Assembly: GCA_024710005.1 (NCBI GenBank)
Contig: JANJVQ010000028.1
Coordinates: forward strand, 1 to 64,000
From: Paludibacter sp.
Lineage (GTDB): Bacteria; Bacteroidota; Bacteroidia; Bacteroidales; Paludibacteraceae
Direction: 5' to 3'
Length of the DNA stretch: 64,000 nucleotides
In this document: positions 33,392 to 42,221 of the stretch, piece after piece
Layout: every line of letters starts with the position of its first letter
How positions within the stretch are numbered: the stretch's first letter is position 1
The notes under the pieces: generated by a model
What the model was told of the DNA's origin: nothing
The model's database searches: none
Seen by the model: only the letters and a program-made list of their open reading frames with translations
Made by a program: the position numbers and the translations under genes

Positions 33392-35605
33392 ATGACTGCA
33401 TCTCAGATTGATTCAACATACAAAGCAATTGTCGGTTTATTACAAACAGGTAAACTCAAACTCGCGTTTGACAAGACACGCATGCTGGTAAATGAACTCC
33501 AGTGGGGAGATATCAATGACCAATTTGAGGAAATGCTTCAAAACTACCGGTTTATGCTTCAGTATTTCATAGCCGGCGTTGAAGATCCTGATCGCAAGGT
33601 CATTTACAACAAACTGATAGCCAAACTAATCAACATCAACGCTTTACTAAGAGAAGAATTGATGATGCGCAATGCTACCAGTTTCGAGTTTACCCAAAAA
33701 AGATATTTTCCGCACAAATTACATTTCAGCTCAACAGCTGATTTATACGATTCGCTGTTGTATTTTCACCAGCAAAAAGCCATGCTGGATGACCTCTTGC
33801 CCGATGCAGAAAAAGAAGCCAAAAGATTAAGAAATAATTTCGAAAAACTACTCCCTGATTTATTTGCCATTTTCTGGTTGAACACCAGAATCAGGGGTGA
33901 CGAGAAACGTGTTTTCCAGCAAATACTGCAGACCTCTTATCCAGGGAATCTGGAAAAAAGTCTGCTTATCTCAGCGCTGACCCTCAACTTGTGGCGCATG
34001 TTCGATGAAGAAAAACTCTTGCTTTTGCTTGATGCCTGTACGCATGAGCATATGGCTGTCAGGCAAAGGGCATTAGTCGGTCTGTGCTTCATTCTCACCA
34101 AACACAATAGTCTGATGCCCTATTATCCGGCAGTAAGAAACAGACTTGTGGTTCTGGCAGATGAAACATCCATCGTTGAGAGCCTGAAGAACATTATGCT
34201 ACTTATTATCGGAACAACCGATACCGACAGGATTACAAAGAAAATGAAGGAAGAAATTCTTCCGGAAGTAATGAAAATCAGTCCGATGATTAAGGATAAG
34301 TTTGATGCAGAAACCCTGATGAAATCTGACGAGTGGGATGAAGAAAATCCGGAATGGAATGAAATTTTGGAACAAAGTGGCGTTGCCGACAAACTTCAAG
34401 AGCTTACTGAGTTACAGATGGAAGGAGCAGATGTGTACATGAGCACCTTTTCAATGCTGAAAAACTTCCCTTTTTTCAATGAAACAGCACATTGGTTTTT
34501 GACTTTTGACCCTGATTTTTCTGCCGTTCATGAATTATTCGAAAAAAATGACAAATCCATTCTTGCTGCATTTCTGAACAACAGTGTAATCTGCAATTCA
34601 GATAAATACTCATTTTGCCTGAGCGCGCTCCAAATGCCTTATAGTCAGCGCGACATCATGAGCCGCACTTTCAAGGCTGAGGCAGAACAGCTCGAGGAAA
34701 TCAATAAAGATGAGGCGATTCTGAATCCGGATTTAGCAGCCAGGAATATTGCCCGTCAGTATATTCAGGATTTATTCAGGTTCTTCAGGATACACCCTCA
34801 TCATACTGATTTTCAGGATATGTTTAACTTCTCATTGAACATACATGAGACTGGATTTTTCGATTTACTGGCATCGGGGAGTGACATCAAAATGCAGGTT
34901 GCAGAATATTATTTCACTAAAAAATTATACCCGCAGGCAATTGTACTTTTCTCAGAATTGATTGAAGAACAGGAGCCTTCAGCTGCTTTATACCAGAAAA
35001 TCGGATTTGCTTACCAGAAGAACTCACAAATTCAGGAAGCATTGGATGCTTACATCAAATCTGATATGATTTTGCCGGATGATATCTGGACGGTTAAGAA
35101 AATTGCCTTGTGTTTCCGTTTAACAGGAAATTATGAAAAAGCCCTGGAACACTACAAACATGCTGATTTTCTTAAGCCCCATCAGTATAATACAAAAATG
35201 CAGATAGCCAACTGTTTAATCGGATTAAACAAGCATAAAGAAGCCCTGCACATTTATGCTGATATAGAAAAAACAGATCCGGACAATGAAAAACTGTGGA
35301 AAGCAATCAGTTGGTGTGCTTTTGTTTCTAAAAACATCCATCAGGCTGATTATTATATGGAAAAAGTCCTATCAAATGTCCCGGATGCGACTGATCTACT
35401 GAATGCCGGTCACATTGCATTTTGCAGGAAAGACAGAGCACGCGCCTTAAAATATTATCAAAACAGCCTGGAATTACGCGATGGAAATCTGCAATTAATC
35501 ATTGATCAAATCAATAAAGACAGGGAATTCCTGATTTTAAACGGCATTTCCCCGGACGAAATATCCCTGCTTTCAGATGAATTATCCTTTCACACCGAGC
35601 AATAA
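33392..35605 (+). CDS. TPR-repeat protein, 737 aa
   Basis: The N-terminal 500 residues are helical and of no family I can name. TPR repeats begin at about 510 (AEYYFTKKLYPQAIVLFSELIEE, ALDAYIKSDMILPDD, NYEKALEHYKHADFLKP, HKEALHIYADIEKTDPD, ARALKYYQNSLELRDG). No signal peptide, so cytoplasmic; it probably acts as a protein-binding scaffold. It starts 11 bp after the Crp-family stop. Confidence 0.85.
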   Translation: MTASQIDSTYKAIVGLLQTGKLKLAFDKTRMLVNELQWGDINDQFEEMLQNYRFMLQYFIAGVEDPDRKVIYNKLIAKLININALLREELMMRNATSFEFTQKRYFPHKLHFSSTADLYDSLLYFHQQKAMLDDLLPDAEKEAKRLRNNFEKLLPDLFAIFWLNTRIRGDEKRVFQQILQTSYPGNLEKSLLISALTLNLWRMFDEEKLLLLLDACTHEHMAVRQRALVGLCFILTKHNSLMPYYPAVRNRLVVLADETSIVESLKNIMLLIIGTTDTDRITKKMKEEILPEVMKISPMIKDKFDAETLMKSDEWDEENPEWNEILEQSGVADKLQELTELQMEGADVYMSTFSMLKNFPFFNETAHWFLTFDPDFSAVHELFEKNDKSILAAFLNNSVICNSDKYSFCLSALQMPYSQRDIMSRTFKAEAEQLEEINKDEAILNPDLAARNIARQYIQDLFRFFRIHPHHTDFQDMFNFSLNIHETGFFDLLASGSDIKMQVAEYYFTKKLYPQAIVLFSELIEEQEPSAALYQKIGFAYQKNSQIQEALDAYIKSDMILPDDIWTVKKIALCFRLTGNYEKALEHYKHADFLKPHQYNTKMQIANCLIGLNKHKEALHIYADIEKTDPDNEKLWKAISWCAFVSKNIHQADYYMEKVLSNVPDATDLLNAGHIAFCRKDRARALKYYQNSLELRDGNLQLIIDQINKDREFLILNGISPDEISLLSDELSFHTEQ

Positions 35606-35617
35606 AGCTATTAAACA

Positions 35618-36541
35618 ATGAAAGGACTCGTAATAAAAAACACAGGCAGTTGGTATCAGGTCAGAACAGATCAGGAGGAAACTTTTGAATGTAAAATAAA
35701 AGGTAATCTGCGACTGAAAGACATCAAAAGCACAAACCCCATTGCTGTGGGCGATTTTGTTGAATTTAGCGCGATAGAAGAAAAGGTTGGATTGATTTCA
35801 GCCATTTACGACCGAAAGAATTATATCATCCGCAGATCTTCCAATTTATCAAAACAGTCACATATTCTGGCTGCAAATCTGGATTTGGTAGTATTGGTAA
35901 TTACAATCAGATATCCGGAGACCTCCACTGTTTTTATCGACCGATTCATAGCTTCAGCCGAAGCATACAATGTTCCGGCCTGTATCCTGATTAATAAAAC
36001 CGACTTGTATACCGAAGATGAAATGCAATATGCAGAAGCGCTAAAAACACTGTATGAGTCTATTGGTTATCCGGTATTTATGTTATCTGCCATCAAACCG
36101 GATACTTTTGATACTTTTAAGCAATTCTTAACCGGAAAAACCATCCTGATTTCGGGCAACTCGGGTGTAGGCAAATCCACCTTAATCAACGCGATTTTAC
36201 CAGAGTCGCTGGCAAAAACCGGTGAGATTTCAAGTTATCACAATAAAGGTACCCATACAACGACCTTCTCTCAACTCTATCAACTTGAGAATGGTGCACA
36301 GTTAATTGACACTCCCGGGATCAAAGGATTTGGCACAGTAGACATGGAGGCAGATGAAATCAGCCATTACTTTAAAGAGATATTCAAAACATCAAAAAAA
36401 TGTCGGTTTACAAATTGCACACATGTACATGAACCGGGATGCGCTGTACTGATGGCAGTTGAAAATCACCAAATCAGTCTTTCCAGATACCAGAGTTATT
36501 TAAGTATTTTATCGGATTTTAAAACAGGTAAGTACAGATGA
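35618..36541 (+). CDS. rsgA: Ribosome small-subunit assembly GTPase RsgA
   Basis: RsgA checks late 30S maturation. It has an N-terminal OB-fold, then a circularly permuted GTPase: NKTD (G4) comes before GNSGVGKSTLIN (G1), then THTTTFSQL and DTPGIKGFG (G3). The C-terminal zinc motif is CRFTNCTHVHEPGC. 307 aa, normal length. Third gene of the crp-TPR-rsgA unit. Confidence 0.96.
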   Translation: MKGLVIKNTGSWYQVRTDQEETFECKIKGNLRLKDIKSTNPIAVGDFVEFSAIEEKVGLISAIYDRKNYIIRRSSNLSKQSHILAANLDLVVLVITIRYPETSTVFIDRFIASAEAYNVPACILINKTDLYTEDEMQYAEALKTLYESIGYPVFMLSAIKPDTFDTFKQFLTGKTILISGNSGVGKSTLINAILPESLAKTGEISSYHNKGTHTTTFSQLYQLENGAQLIDTPGIKGFGTVDMEADEISHYFKEIFKTSKKCRFTNCTHVHEPGCAVLMAVENHQISLSRYQSYLSILSDFKTGKYR

Positions 36542-36550
36542 AAATTCATA

Positions 36551-39316
36551 CTACTGATTTTTCATAAAATATGCAACCCGTGTATATTGCCCGTTATTAA
36601 CCTTTACAAAATACAATCCCGGCAACAAATCATTTACCTTCAGCATTACCTCGTGATTATATGTTTTGTGATATTTTAGTAATTTACCACGAAGATTAAA
36701 GATATTTATTTCAGTAACATTGGAGTTAATTTGATCAAACTGTATATGTAAATTATCGACTACCGGATTGGGACTTAGCCTGCATTGAAAATCCGGGTAT
36801 TCTTCAATAACAATCCCTGAAACAACATCAGTTTCGAGTTCTGCATTGATTTCGTATGTACCTGGATTCACTTCAAAAACAATATATTTACCTTCAACCT
36901 CACTGTATGAGGTTTTATAATCCTGTTCAATAAAAAAATTATCGGACCAGATAACTGTATTATTCAAATAGATTGATTTTATTTTCTTGTCAGGATACGG
37001 ATTTACGGGTATCCCAATCACTGCTTTTGTTTTGTCCGGCGATATGAGTTTCAGTTGATATTTCAGTGAATCCTTGATTATTTCTACTTCAATATTTCCC
37101 TTAACGGATGGTGTAACAGACCTGACATAATTCAAATTTCCTTCCTGAGGAAAAACCCGGTATGTATCAAAACCCGGGGTCAGTGGGGCAACTCCACTGC
37201 AGTACTTCGACATAAGAATCAAAGGCCCACCCGACCAGGCATGATTATTCGATCCTCCACTATCAAAATACTCAGACAACGTTGTTCCGGGATCTTCTAC
37301 CATTCTTAAATATCGGTCCGGATGTTTCATACGTGCCATTGCATCCTTTTCATAGCCCATCACAAATAAAGCTTCAAGCACGTATTTCTCCATATAGGGG
37401 CTCGCACCTCTCCTTGTCAACAATAAATTTCTGATTTTGCTCCATTTGGTTTTATCTGCAAAGCCTGCTAAAACAGCCATTGCATTAGCCCTGTCATCAG
37501 TTAACCCAGTGTAAGTCGGGGATCTGTACCCAAGTCCATTCCAAAAGACATCATTAAAACTATTTTTTATATATTGCATCCGGTTATGGTACACTAATGT
37601 ATCCATTGGATTCCCCGATAAAACCGCCATTTCTTTGGCTGCTTTCAAGGCCAGATAATACCATGTATTTTGAATGATTTCAGAATCAATATCTTCACCC
37701 CAGTCCGACCAGTCCCATCCACCGAGCCTGTAAGTCAGCAAACCATTGGATTTAAACATCCACAAGTCAAGATAATTTTTGATATTTGGATAAACTTCAG
37801 CAATTGTGGTTGTATCACCCGTGTACATAAAATAATTCCAGAAACCGAATTCACCTACCGTGGCCAACATCTGTGCAGGCAATTCATTCTCCCAGTTTCC
37901 TGAAGGGACCGGAGCATATAAAGACCTGTCCTCTCGTTGCCATTCAATTAAGTTACTGATTGATTTTCTGGATAACAGGTCAGATTTTCTATCAAGCGCA
38001 TAAAATGATTTCCCGATATGGATTACAGCATCTCCCCACCACAACGCCCTTTCCCTGTCGGGACAATCCATATAATTATCACGCATGGCCAGATAAAGCG
38101 TTCGTTGCGCTTTTTGCCATAATTTATTATAAAAAACATCATCGGACAGAAACGAACCTGCCATTTCAGCATCATAGCCCGACTCTCTGTATTTAAGCGA
38201 CTTAACCGTCACACCAACCGGAATAGAATAAAAAAGCTTATGTCCGTTCATCCATCCTAATGATTCATATCGCGAGATTCCTGGAGCAGCAAGATATTCG
38301 GCCATAACCCCTTTATCGCGCCAGTTATGATAACTATCGCCATAAATAAAAATTTCTTTACTTTCCGTTGTTTCAATTTCAAGGTAAGGAGTTATCTGCG
38401 CGTTATAAGGTAAATCCGCGACAATAAGAACTCGCTTCGTTGTTCTATATGGCAGGGTAATCTGTTGCCCTTCAACAAAAATACTTTCATAATCACGTAA
38501 TTCAGAATTCTTCCATTGCGGTATAGGTCTCAGCCACAACGAATTCCAGGGAGCAACAGGAGGAATGCCTTTTTCAACTGCTACCGGCCAAAAAGAATCA
38601 TCATATTCAGGCTCTTTCCAGTCACCAATTGTATCATTAACTGCATTATACCTGATCAACGATTCTGAAAGTCTGACGTTAGGCTGGCTGTTTACTGTCG
38701 ACCTTTCATAAGATGGATGAATGATCATTTTCCAGGTAGCATCACTTTTAATGATAACATTTCCCAAATTACATTCAAATAAAAATCCGCCTTTACTACT
38801 GTCATGATGCGAGAACCCGTCTTTACCGAAATACCATACCTGTACAGCAATCACATTTTTTCCGGTTCGCAGGAACTTTTTTATATCAACCAGTTCATAA
38901 TAAGTGTCATCGGGGGTTGGACCGCGTTTCAAACCACCTTCAAGAATAACCTCCTGTCCATTGATCCATAACCAGTATTTGGAATCAACCGCTATTTTTG
39001 CTTTTGCTGTTACAGGAATTTCATCAAGCAAAAAAGTTTTTCTGAAACAAGCCCATGTATTTGCCGGTCCATCTGCTTCCTGCCAAATCCAATTAGCATT
39101 CCATGTAGTTATTCCAACATTCAGCTTTTTACTTTTAATAACAGAAAACAAATTTCTGTCAGGTGTCTCATCAGCCGGAAATCCTTTGTTTTGATTATTG
39201 AGGTTAACATCCTGAGCTTTCAAAACAGGAAAAATGGATAAACCTGCAAAAAAAAGTAACAGAAAAATCTGTTTCAGTTTTTTTGTTTGATTGTATTTCT
39301 CAGGAATATCAGCCAT
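36551..39316 (-). CDS. Secreted alpha-L-rhamnosidase (GH78) with type IX sorting domain
   Basis: Signal peptide after a short charged N-terminus (KLKQIFLLLFFAGLSIFPVLKA). N-terminal beta-sandwich domains (about 55-370), then the (alpha/alpha)6 GH78 barrel with MDCPDRERALWWGDAV, the family hallmark near the catalytic acid, followed by the beta-rich C-domain. The last ~80 residues (CRLSPNPVVDNLHIQF... GLYFVKVNNGQYTRVAYF) are a Por/T9SS C-terminal sorting domain, so the enzyme is exported to the cell surface. It would release L-rhamnose for the genes upstream. Promoter candidate at 39366-39373. Confidence 0.88.
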   Translation of the reverse strand: MADIPEKYNQTKKLKQIFLLLFFAGLSIFPVLKAQDVNLNNQNKGFPADETPDRNLFSVIKSKKLNVGITTWNANWIWQEADGPANTWACFRKTFLLDEIPVTAKAKIAVDSKYWLWINGQEVILEGGLKRGPTPDDTYYELVDIKKFLRTGKNVIAVQVWYFGKDGFSHHDSSKGGFLFECNLGNVIIKSDATWKMIIHPSYERSTVNSQPNVRLSESLIRYNAVNDTIGDWKEPEYDDSFWPVAVEKGIPPVAPWNSLWLRPIPQWKNSELRDYESIFVEGQQITLPYRTTKRVLIVADLPYNAQITPYLEIETTESKEIFIYGDSYHNWRDKGVMAEYLAAPGISRYESLGWMNGHKLFYSIPVGVTVKSLKYRESGYDAEMAGSFLSDDVFYNKLWQKAQRTLYLAMRDNYMDCPDRERALWWGDAVIHIGKSFYALDRKSDLLSRKSISNLIEWQREDRSLYAPVPSGNWENELPAQMLATVGEFGFWNYFMYTGDTTTIAEVYPNIKNYLDLWMFKSNGLLTYRLGGWDWSDWGEDIDSEIIQNTWYYLALKAAKEMAVLSGNPMDTLVYHNRMQYIKNSFNDVFWNGLGYRSPTYTGLTDDRANAMAVLAGFADKTKWSKIRNLLLTRRGASPYMEKYVLEALFVMGYEKDAMARMKHPDRYLRMVEDPGTTLSEYFDSGGSNNHAWSGGPLILMSKYCSGVAPLTPGFDTYRVFPQEGNLNYVRSVTPSVKGNIEVEIIKDSLKYQLKLISPDKTKAVIGIPVNPYPDKKIKSIYLNNTVIWSDNFFIEQDYKTSYSEVEGKYIVFEVNPGTYEINAELETDVVSGIVIEEYPDFQCRLSPNPVVDNLHIQFDQINSNVTEINIFNLRGKLLKYHKTYNHEVMLKVNDLLPGLYFVKVNNGQYTRVAYFMKNQ

Positions 39317-39365
39317 ATAAAGATAAACTATTTAAATGTAACAACTTAAACACGGTTAAGTTCGA

Positions 39366-39373
39366 CAAAGATA
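39366..39373 (-). promoter_or_regulatory. -7 element of the rhamnosidase gene
   Basis: TATCTTTG on the minus strand, 50 bp upstream of the ATG; lies just before the class II aldolase stop. Confidence 0.5.
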
Positions 39374-39384
39374 GAAAATCTTTT

Positions 39385-40683
39385 TTATTTCACGTTAAAG
39401 GCTATGCGCAACTCATCAATCTCTTTATCACCCATGGGCTGAAGTGGCCCGATGGAAGAAGCCATGACTAATGAATTGGCACTGAATTCGGCCACTTCAA
39501 GGTAATCAAATGTATTTAATAATTTATCGCCTGTTACAAATACACAATCGTTCTCAATAAGGATTGCACGATGATGATTGAACATGGTTGCTATCTTATC
39601 TATCTCATTATAAATCAATCCGAATGGAACAGATGGAACATCCTGCAGGAAAATCCAGCTTTCAGGAATGGTTCGCACATCGAATGCCTTCCGGCTCACT
39701 GCATGCGCCATCAGGTTAACAGGTTGCGTGGTTATGATTGAATTGATATGCGGATTAAGTTGATAAATACGGTGATGCAAAGCAACTGAACGACTCGGCA
39801 CCTTTCCTGCTTCGGCCATGCCATTTTTAATCTGCACGATATCATTCGGCTGAATGTCCCAACGGGCAACATCCCGTGGTGTAATCAAAAAATCGTTGTA
39901 ATGCCACCGTACCGAAACGGTTCCATAGGTTGAAATCATCAATCCCTGATCGCAGGCACGACGGATTATCTTGACCATATCCGAACGCAAAGCCCTTTCA
40001 TCCGAAGGATACTCAACATCCATATAATGAGCAATATTTTTCGGAAAGTGATGAATATATTGTGCTATTTGCTCATCGGTCAACACATTGACGTTCCCAA
40101 TCCTACCTGCATTCACAATGGTGCGGCAACAGAACTCAAGTGTCTCGAAACGTTGATAAACATCCATCATATTTGTGCCACCCAATACCACTCCGTGGTT
40201 TTCCATGATAACAGCCTTATAACGCTTATTTTTAAATTCCGTCGCAATTTTTTCACCCAGGTCTTCACTCCCCGGACAGCCATAAGGAGCAAAACCTATT
40301 TCGCCACAGATATCCCTCGCCTGCGGAACGATATTCGTATCCGGCACTTTGCGTGCAATGCTAAAAGCGACTAATCCCGGCGGATGTGCATGAATGATGG
40401 CTGTCAGTTCCGGTCTGGCTTTGTAAATAGCCTTGTGAAAAGGATATTCCGAAGAAGGTTTATGCGGACCGACTATCGAACCATCTTTTTTAATCAGTAT
40501 TATATCTTTGACTGTCAACGACCCTTTATCTACTCCTGAAGGAGTTATCCAAATATCTCCGTTTGCATCTTTGATGGAAATATTACCACCGGATGTAGTG
40601 GTCATGCCACTCCGGTAAATGCGTCCGATGATCACGTTGATTTGCTCGGAGGGATGCATTAAATTGATGTCTAATTGTTTCAT
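39385..40683 (-). CDS. Two-domain class II aldolase/adducin-family protein
   Basis: The N-terminal domain (1-215) has the zinc aldolase set: TTSGGNISI, SSEYPFH, HAHPPG and ENHGVV. The C-terminal domain (about 230-432) repeats the fold (TYGTVSVRW, LHHRIYQLNPH, IENDCVFVTGD), but TTQPVN stands where HAHP should be, so its metal site is lost. It resembles fuculose/rhamnulose-phosphate aldolases in fold; the true substrate is unknown. 129 bp with a hairpin repeat separate it from the dehydrogenase gene. Confidence 0.85.
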   Translation of the reverse strand: MKQLDINLMHPSEQINVIIGRIYRSGMTTTSGGNISIKDANGDIWITPSGVDKGSLTVKDIILIKKDGSIVGPHKPSSEYPFHKAIYKARPELTAIIHAHPPGLVAFSIARKVPDTNIVPQARDICGEIGFAPYGCPGSEDLGEKIATEFKNKRYKAVIMENHGVVLGGTNMMDVYQRFETLEFCCRTIVNAGRIGNVNVLTDEQIAQYIHHFPKNIAHYMDVEYPSDERALRSDMVKIIRRACDQGLMISTYGTVSVRWHYNDFLITPRDVARWDIQPNDIVQIKNGMAEAGKVPSRSVALHHRIYQLNPHINSIITTQPVNLMAHAVSRKAFDVRTIPESWIFLQDVPSVPFGLIYNEIDKIATMFNHHRAILIENDCVFVTGDKLLNTFDYLEVAEFSANSLVMASSIGPLQPMGDKEIDELRIAFNVK

Positions 40684-40698
40684 TTTAATATTTTTATA

Positions 40699-40812
40699 CC
40701 ATATAAGTCATATAAGTTACATATAAGTTGAATAATAACATCATTTTTATATTAATGAGTGTAAGCAAAAAATTATATAAAAGCTTATATGTAACTTATA
40801 TGACTTATATGG
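40699..40812. repeat. Intergenic hairpin repeat, copy 1 (29-bp perfect arms)
   Basis: CCATATAAGTCATATAAG (extending to 40727) is exactly complementary to the arm ending at 40812 (40784-40812), with a 56-bp spacer. The same design occurs at 42098-42210 and 44197-44309. Confidence 0.85.
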
Positions 40813-42081
40813 TTAATTAAATTCATTCAGTAAATAACTTTCAGCTTCCACATTCCACAAACCATTGTGCCGGTCGCATATCTCAGCCAGTTTTTTAAAT
40901 AAATCATTGGTTTCACCTAATTTAGCAAAATCCGTTATGGGTGTCAACGGCATTTCGATGTGCGTATAAATCAGTTTTTTACCCCCGGGAATTTCAGGCA
41001 AATGTTTTGTTGCATCGATAACCGCATCTAATCCACCGATATGCGTTACCAATCCCGCCGGGTCAAGACCTTTTGACATTAAATCCAGGGCCTCTACCAT
41101 ATCATCATTATTACCACCACTGGTTCCCACGACGTGGGTGTAAGCATAATGCACATTGTAAAAATTAAACATGGCACTGAAATTCGGATCTGAAGGTCCT
41201 GCAAAGAAATTCAAACAGCCGTCGAAAGCTAAAATAGCATCCGCCTGTTCCACAACAGGTTTAACCGGAGCAAACACAAATACATCGTCGTATCCGGTCC
41301 CTGCTGAAATAGCTTTCAACTCTTCTGCCGGATTTTCCATTTTAGCTGTGTTTACATAACGTAAATCGATGCCTACTGATGCCGCAAATTCAACCGTATA
41401 AAGCAATGCTGCCCGGTCGAGCCGAACCTGATCCACATCCGTCACCACACAGAGCGAGGGACGCCGGTCGGGTCGGTGTAATACATAATTGATGGCTGCC
41501 AGTCCCATGGGTCCCACGCCTGCTAAAATAGCCATTTTGCCACCTTCAACGATATCCATTTTATGAACATAACTTCCGGGAGTTGTATGATAGTTAGCAT
41601 GCATGGCACCGATCACGCAGGAAAGTGGCTCAGCCAATGATGCCGGATAATACCCTTCGCCCTGATAGGCTAACAGGCAGTCTTTTTCCATCACTTCCTT
41701 CGGAATGATGACGTAAGTTGCATCTCCACCGATGTATTGGTAACTATAACCCGGTGCACTGAGAATTCCCACCGGACCCTCTTCGTAATTCAATGCAGGC
41801 TGAATAGAAAATTTATCTCCCGCTTTAAACTGATGTGCCCATTTAGCACCCACTTGCACCAACTCACCTGCGAATTCATGCCCGATGATGATGGGATTTT
41901 CCGCCACATCATCCGGAATGCGTTTGTGATCAGTCCCTTGTGAGGAAGCCTTGTAAGATGACATACAAAGGGAATCCGATACAACTTTTGCTAATATCTC
42001 ATCTTCTTTAATTTGTGGCAATTCAAATTCCTCCAGTCGGAGGTCCTTTTTGCCGTATAATCTGATTGCTTTGGTTTTCAT
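40813..42081 (-). CDS. Zinc-binding alcohol dehydrogenase family protein
   Basis: Medium-chain dehydrogenase with a GroES-like N-terminal domain (SDSLCMSSYKA with the zinc Cys, IIGHEFAGELV with His and Glu) and a Rossmann domain (ILAGVGPMGLAAINYV). The CxxCxxC structural zinc site is absent. 422 aa is longer than usual. It resembles sorbitol/L-sorbose-1-phosphate reductase-like enzymes found next to rhamnose genes in Bacteroidota; the substrate is uncertain. Confidence 0.85.
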   Translation of the reverse strand: MKTKAIRLYGKKDLRLEEFELPQIKEDEILAKVVSDSLCMSSYKASSQGTDHKRIPDDVAENPIIIGHEFAGELVQVGAKWAHQFKAGDKFSIQPALNYEEGPVGILSAPGYSYQYIGGDATYVIIPKEVMEKDCLLAYQGEGYYPASLAEPLSCVIGAMHANYHTTPGSYVHKMDIVEGGKMAILAGVGPMGLAAINYVLHRPDRRPSLCVVTDVDQVRLDRAALLYTVEFAASVGIDLRYVNTAKMENPAEELKAISAGTGYDDVFVFAPVKPVVEQADAILAFDGCLNFFAGPSDPNFSAMFNFYNVHYAYTHVVGTSGGNNDDMVEALDLMSKGLDPAGLVTHIGGLDAVIDATKHLPEIPGGKKLIYTHIEMPLTPITDFAKLGETNDLFKKLAEICDRHNGLWNVEAESYLLNEFN

Positions 42082-42097
42082 TTAGATTTATTTTTTA

Positions 42098-42210
42098 CCA
42101 TATAAGTCATATAAGCTACATATAAGTATTCTGTAAAAATATCAATTGTTATACTCTTTTTTTTAAAGTTTTGGTTTTAAACTTATATGAAGCTTATATG
42201 ACTTATATGG
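42098..42210. repeat. Intergenic hairpin repeat, copy 2
   Basis: Left arm 42098-42126 (CCATATAAGTCATATAAGCT...) and right arm 42182-42210 form a near-perfect inverted repeat of the same family as copy 1; the spacer differs. Confidence 0.8.
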
Positions 42211-42221
42211 TTTATTTCAAA

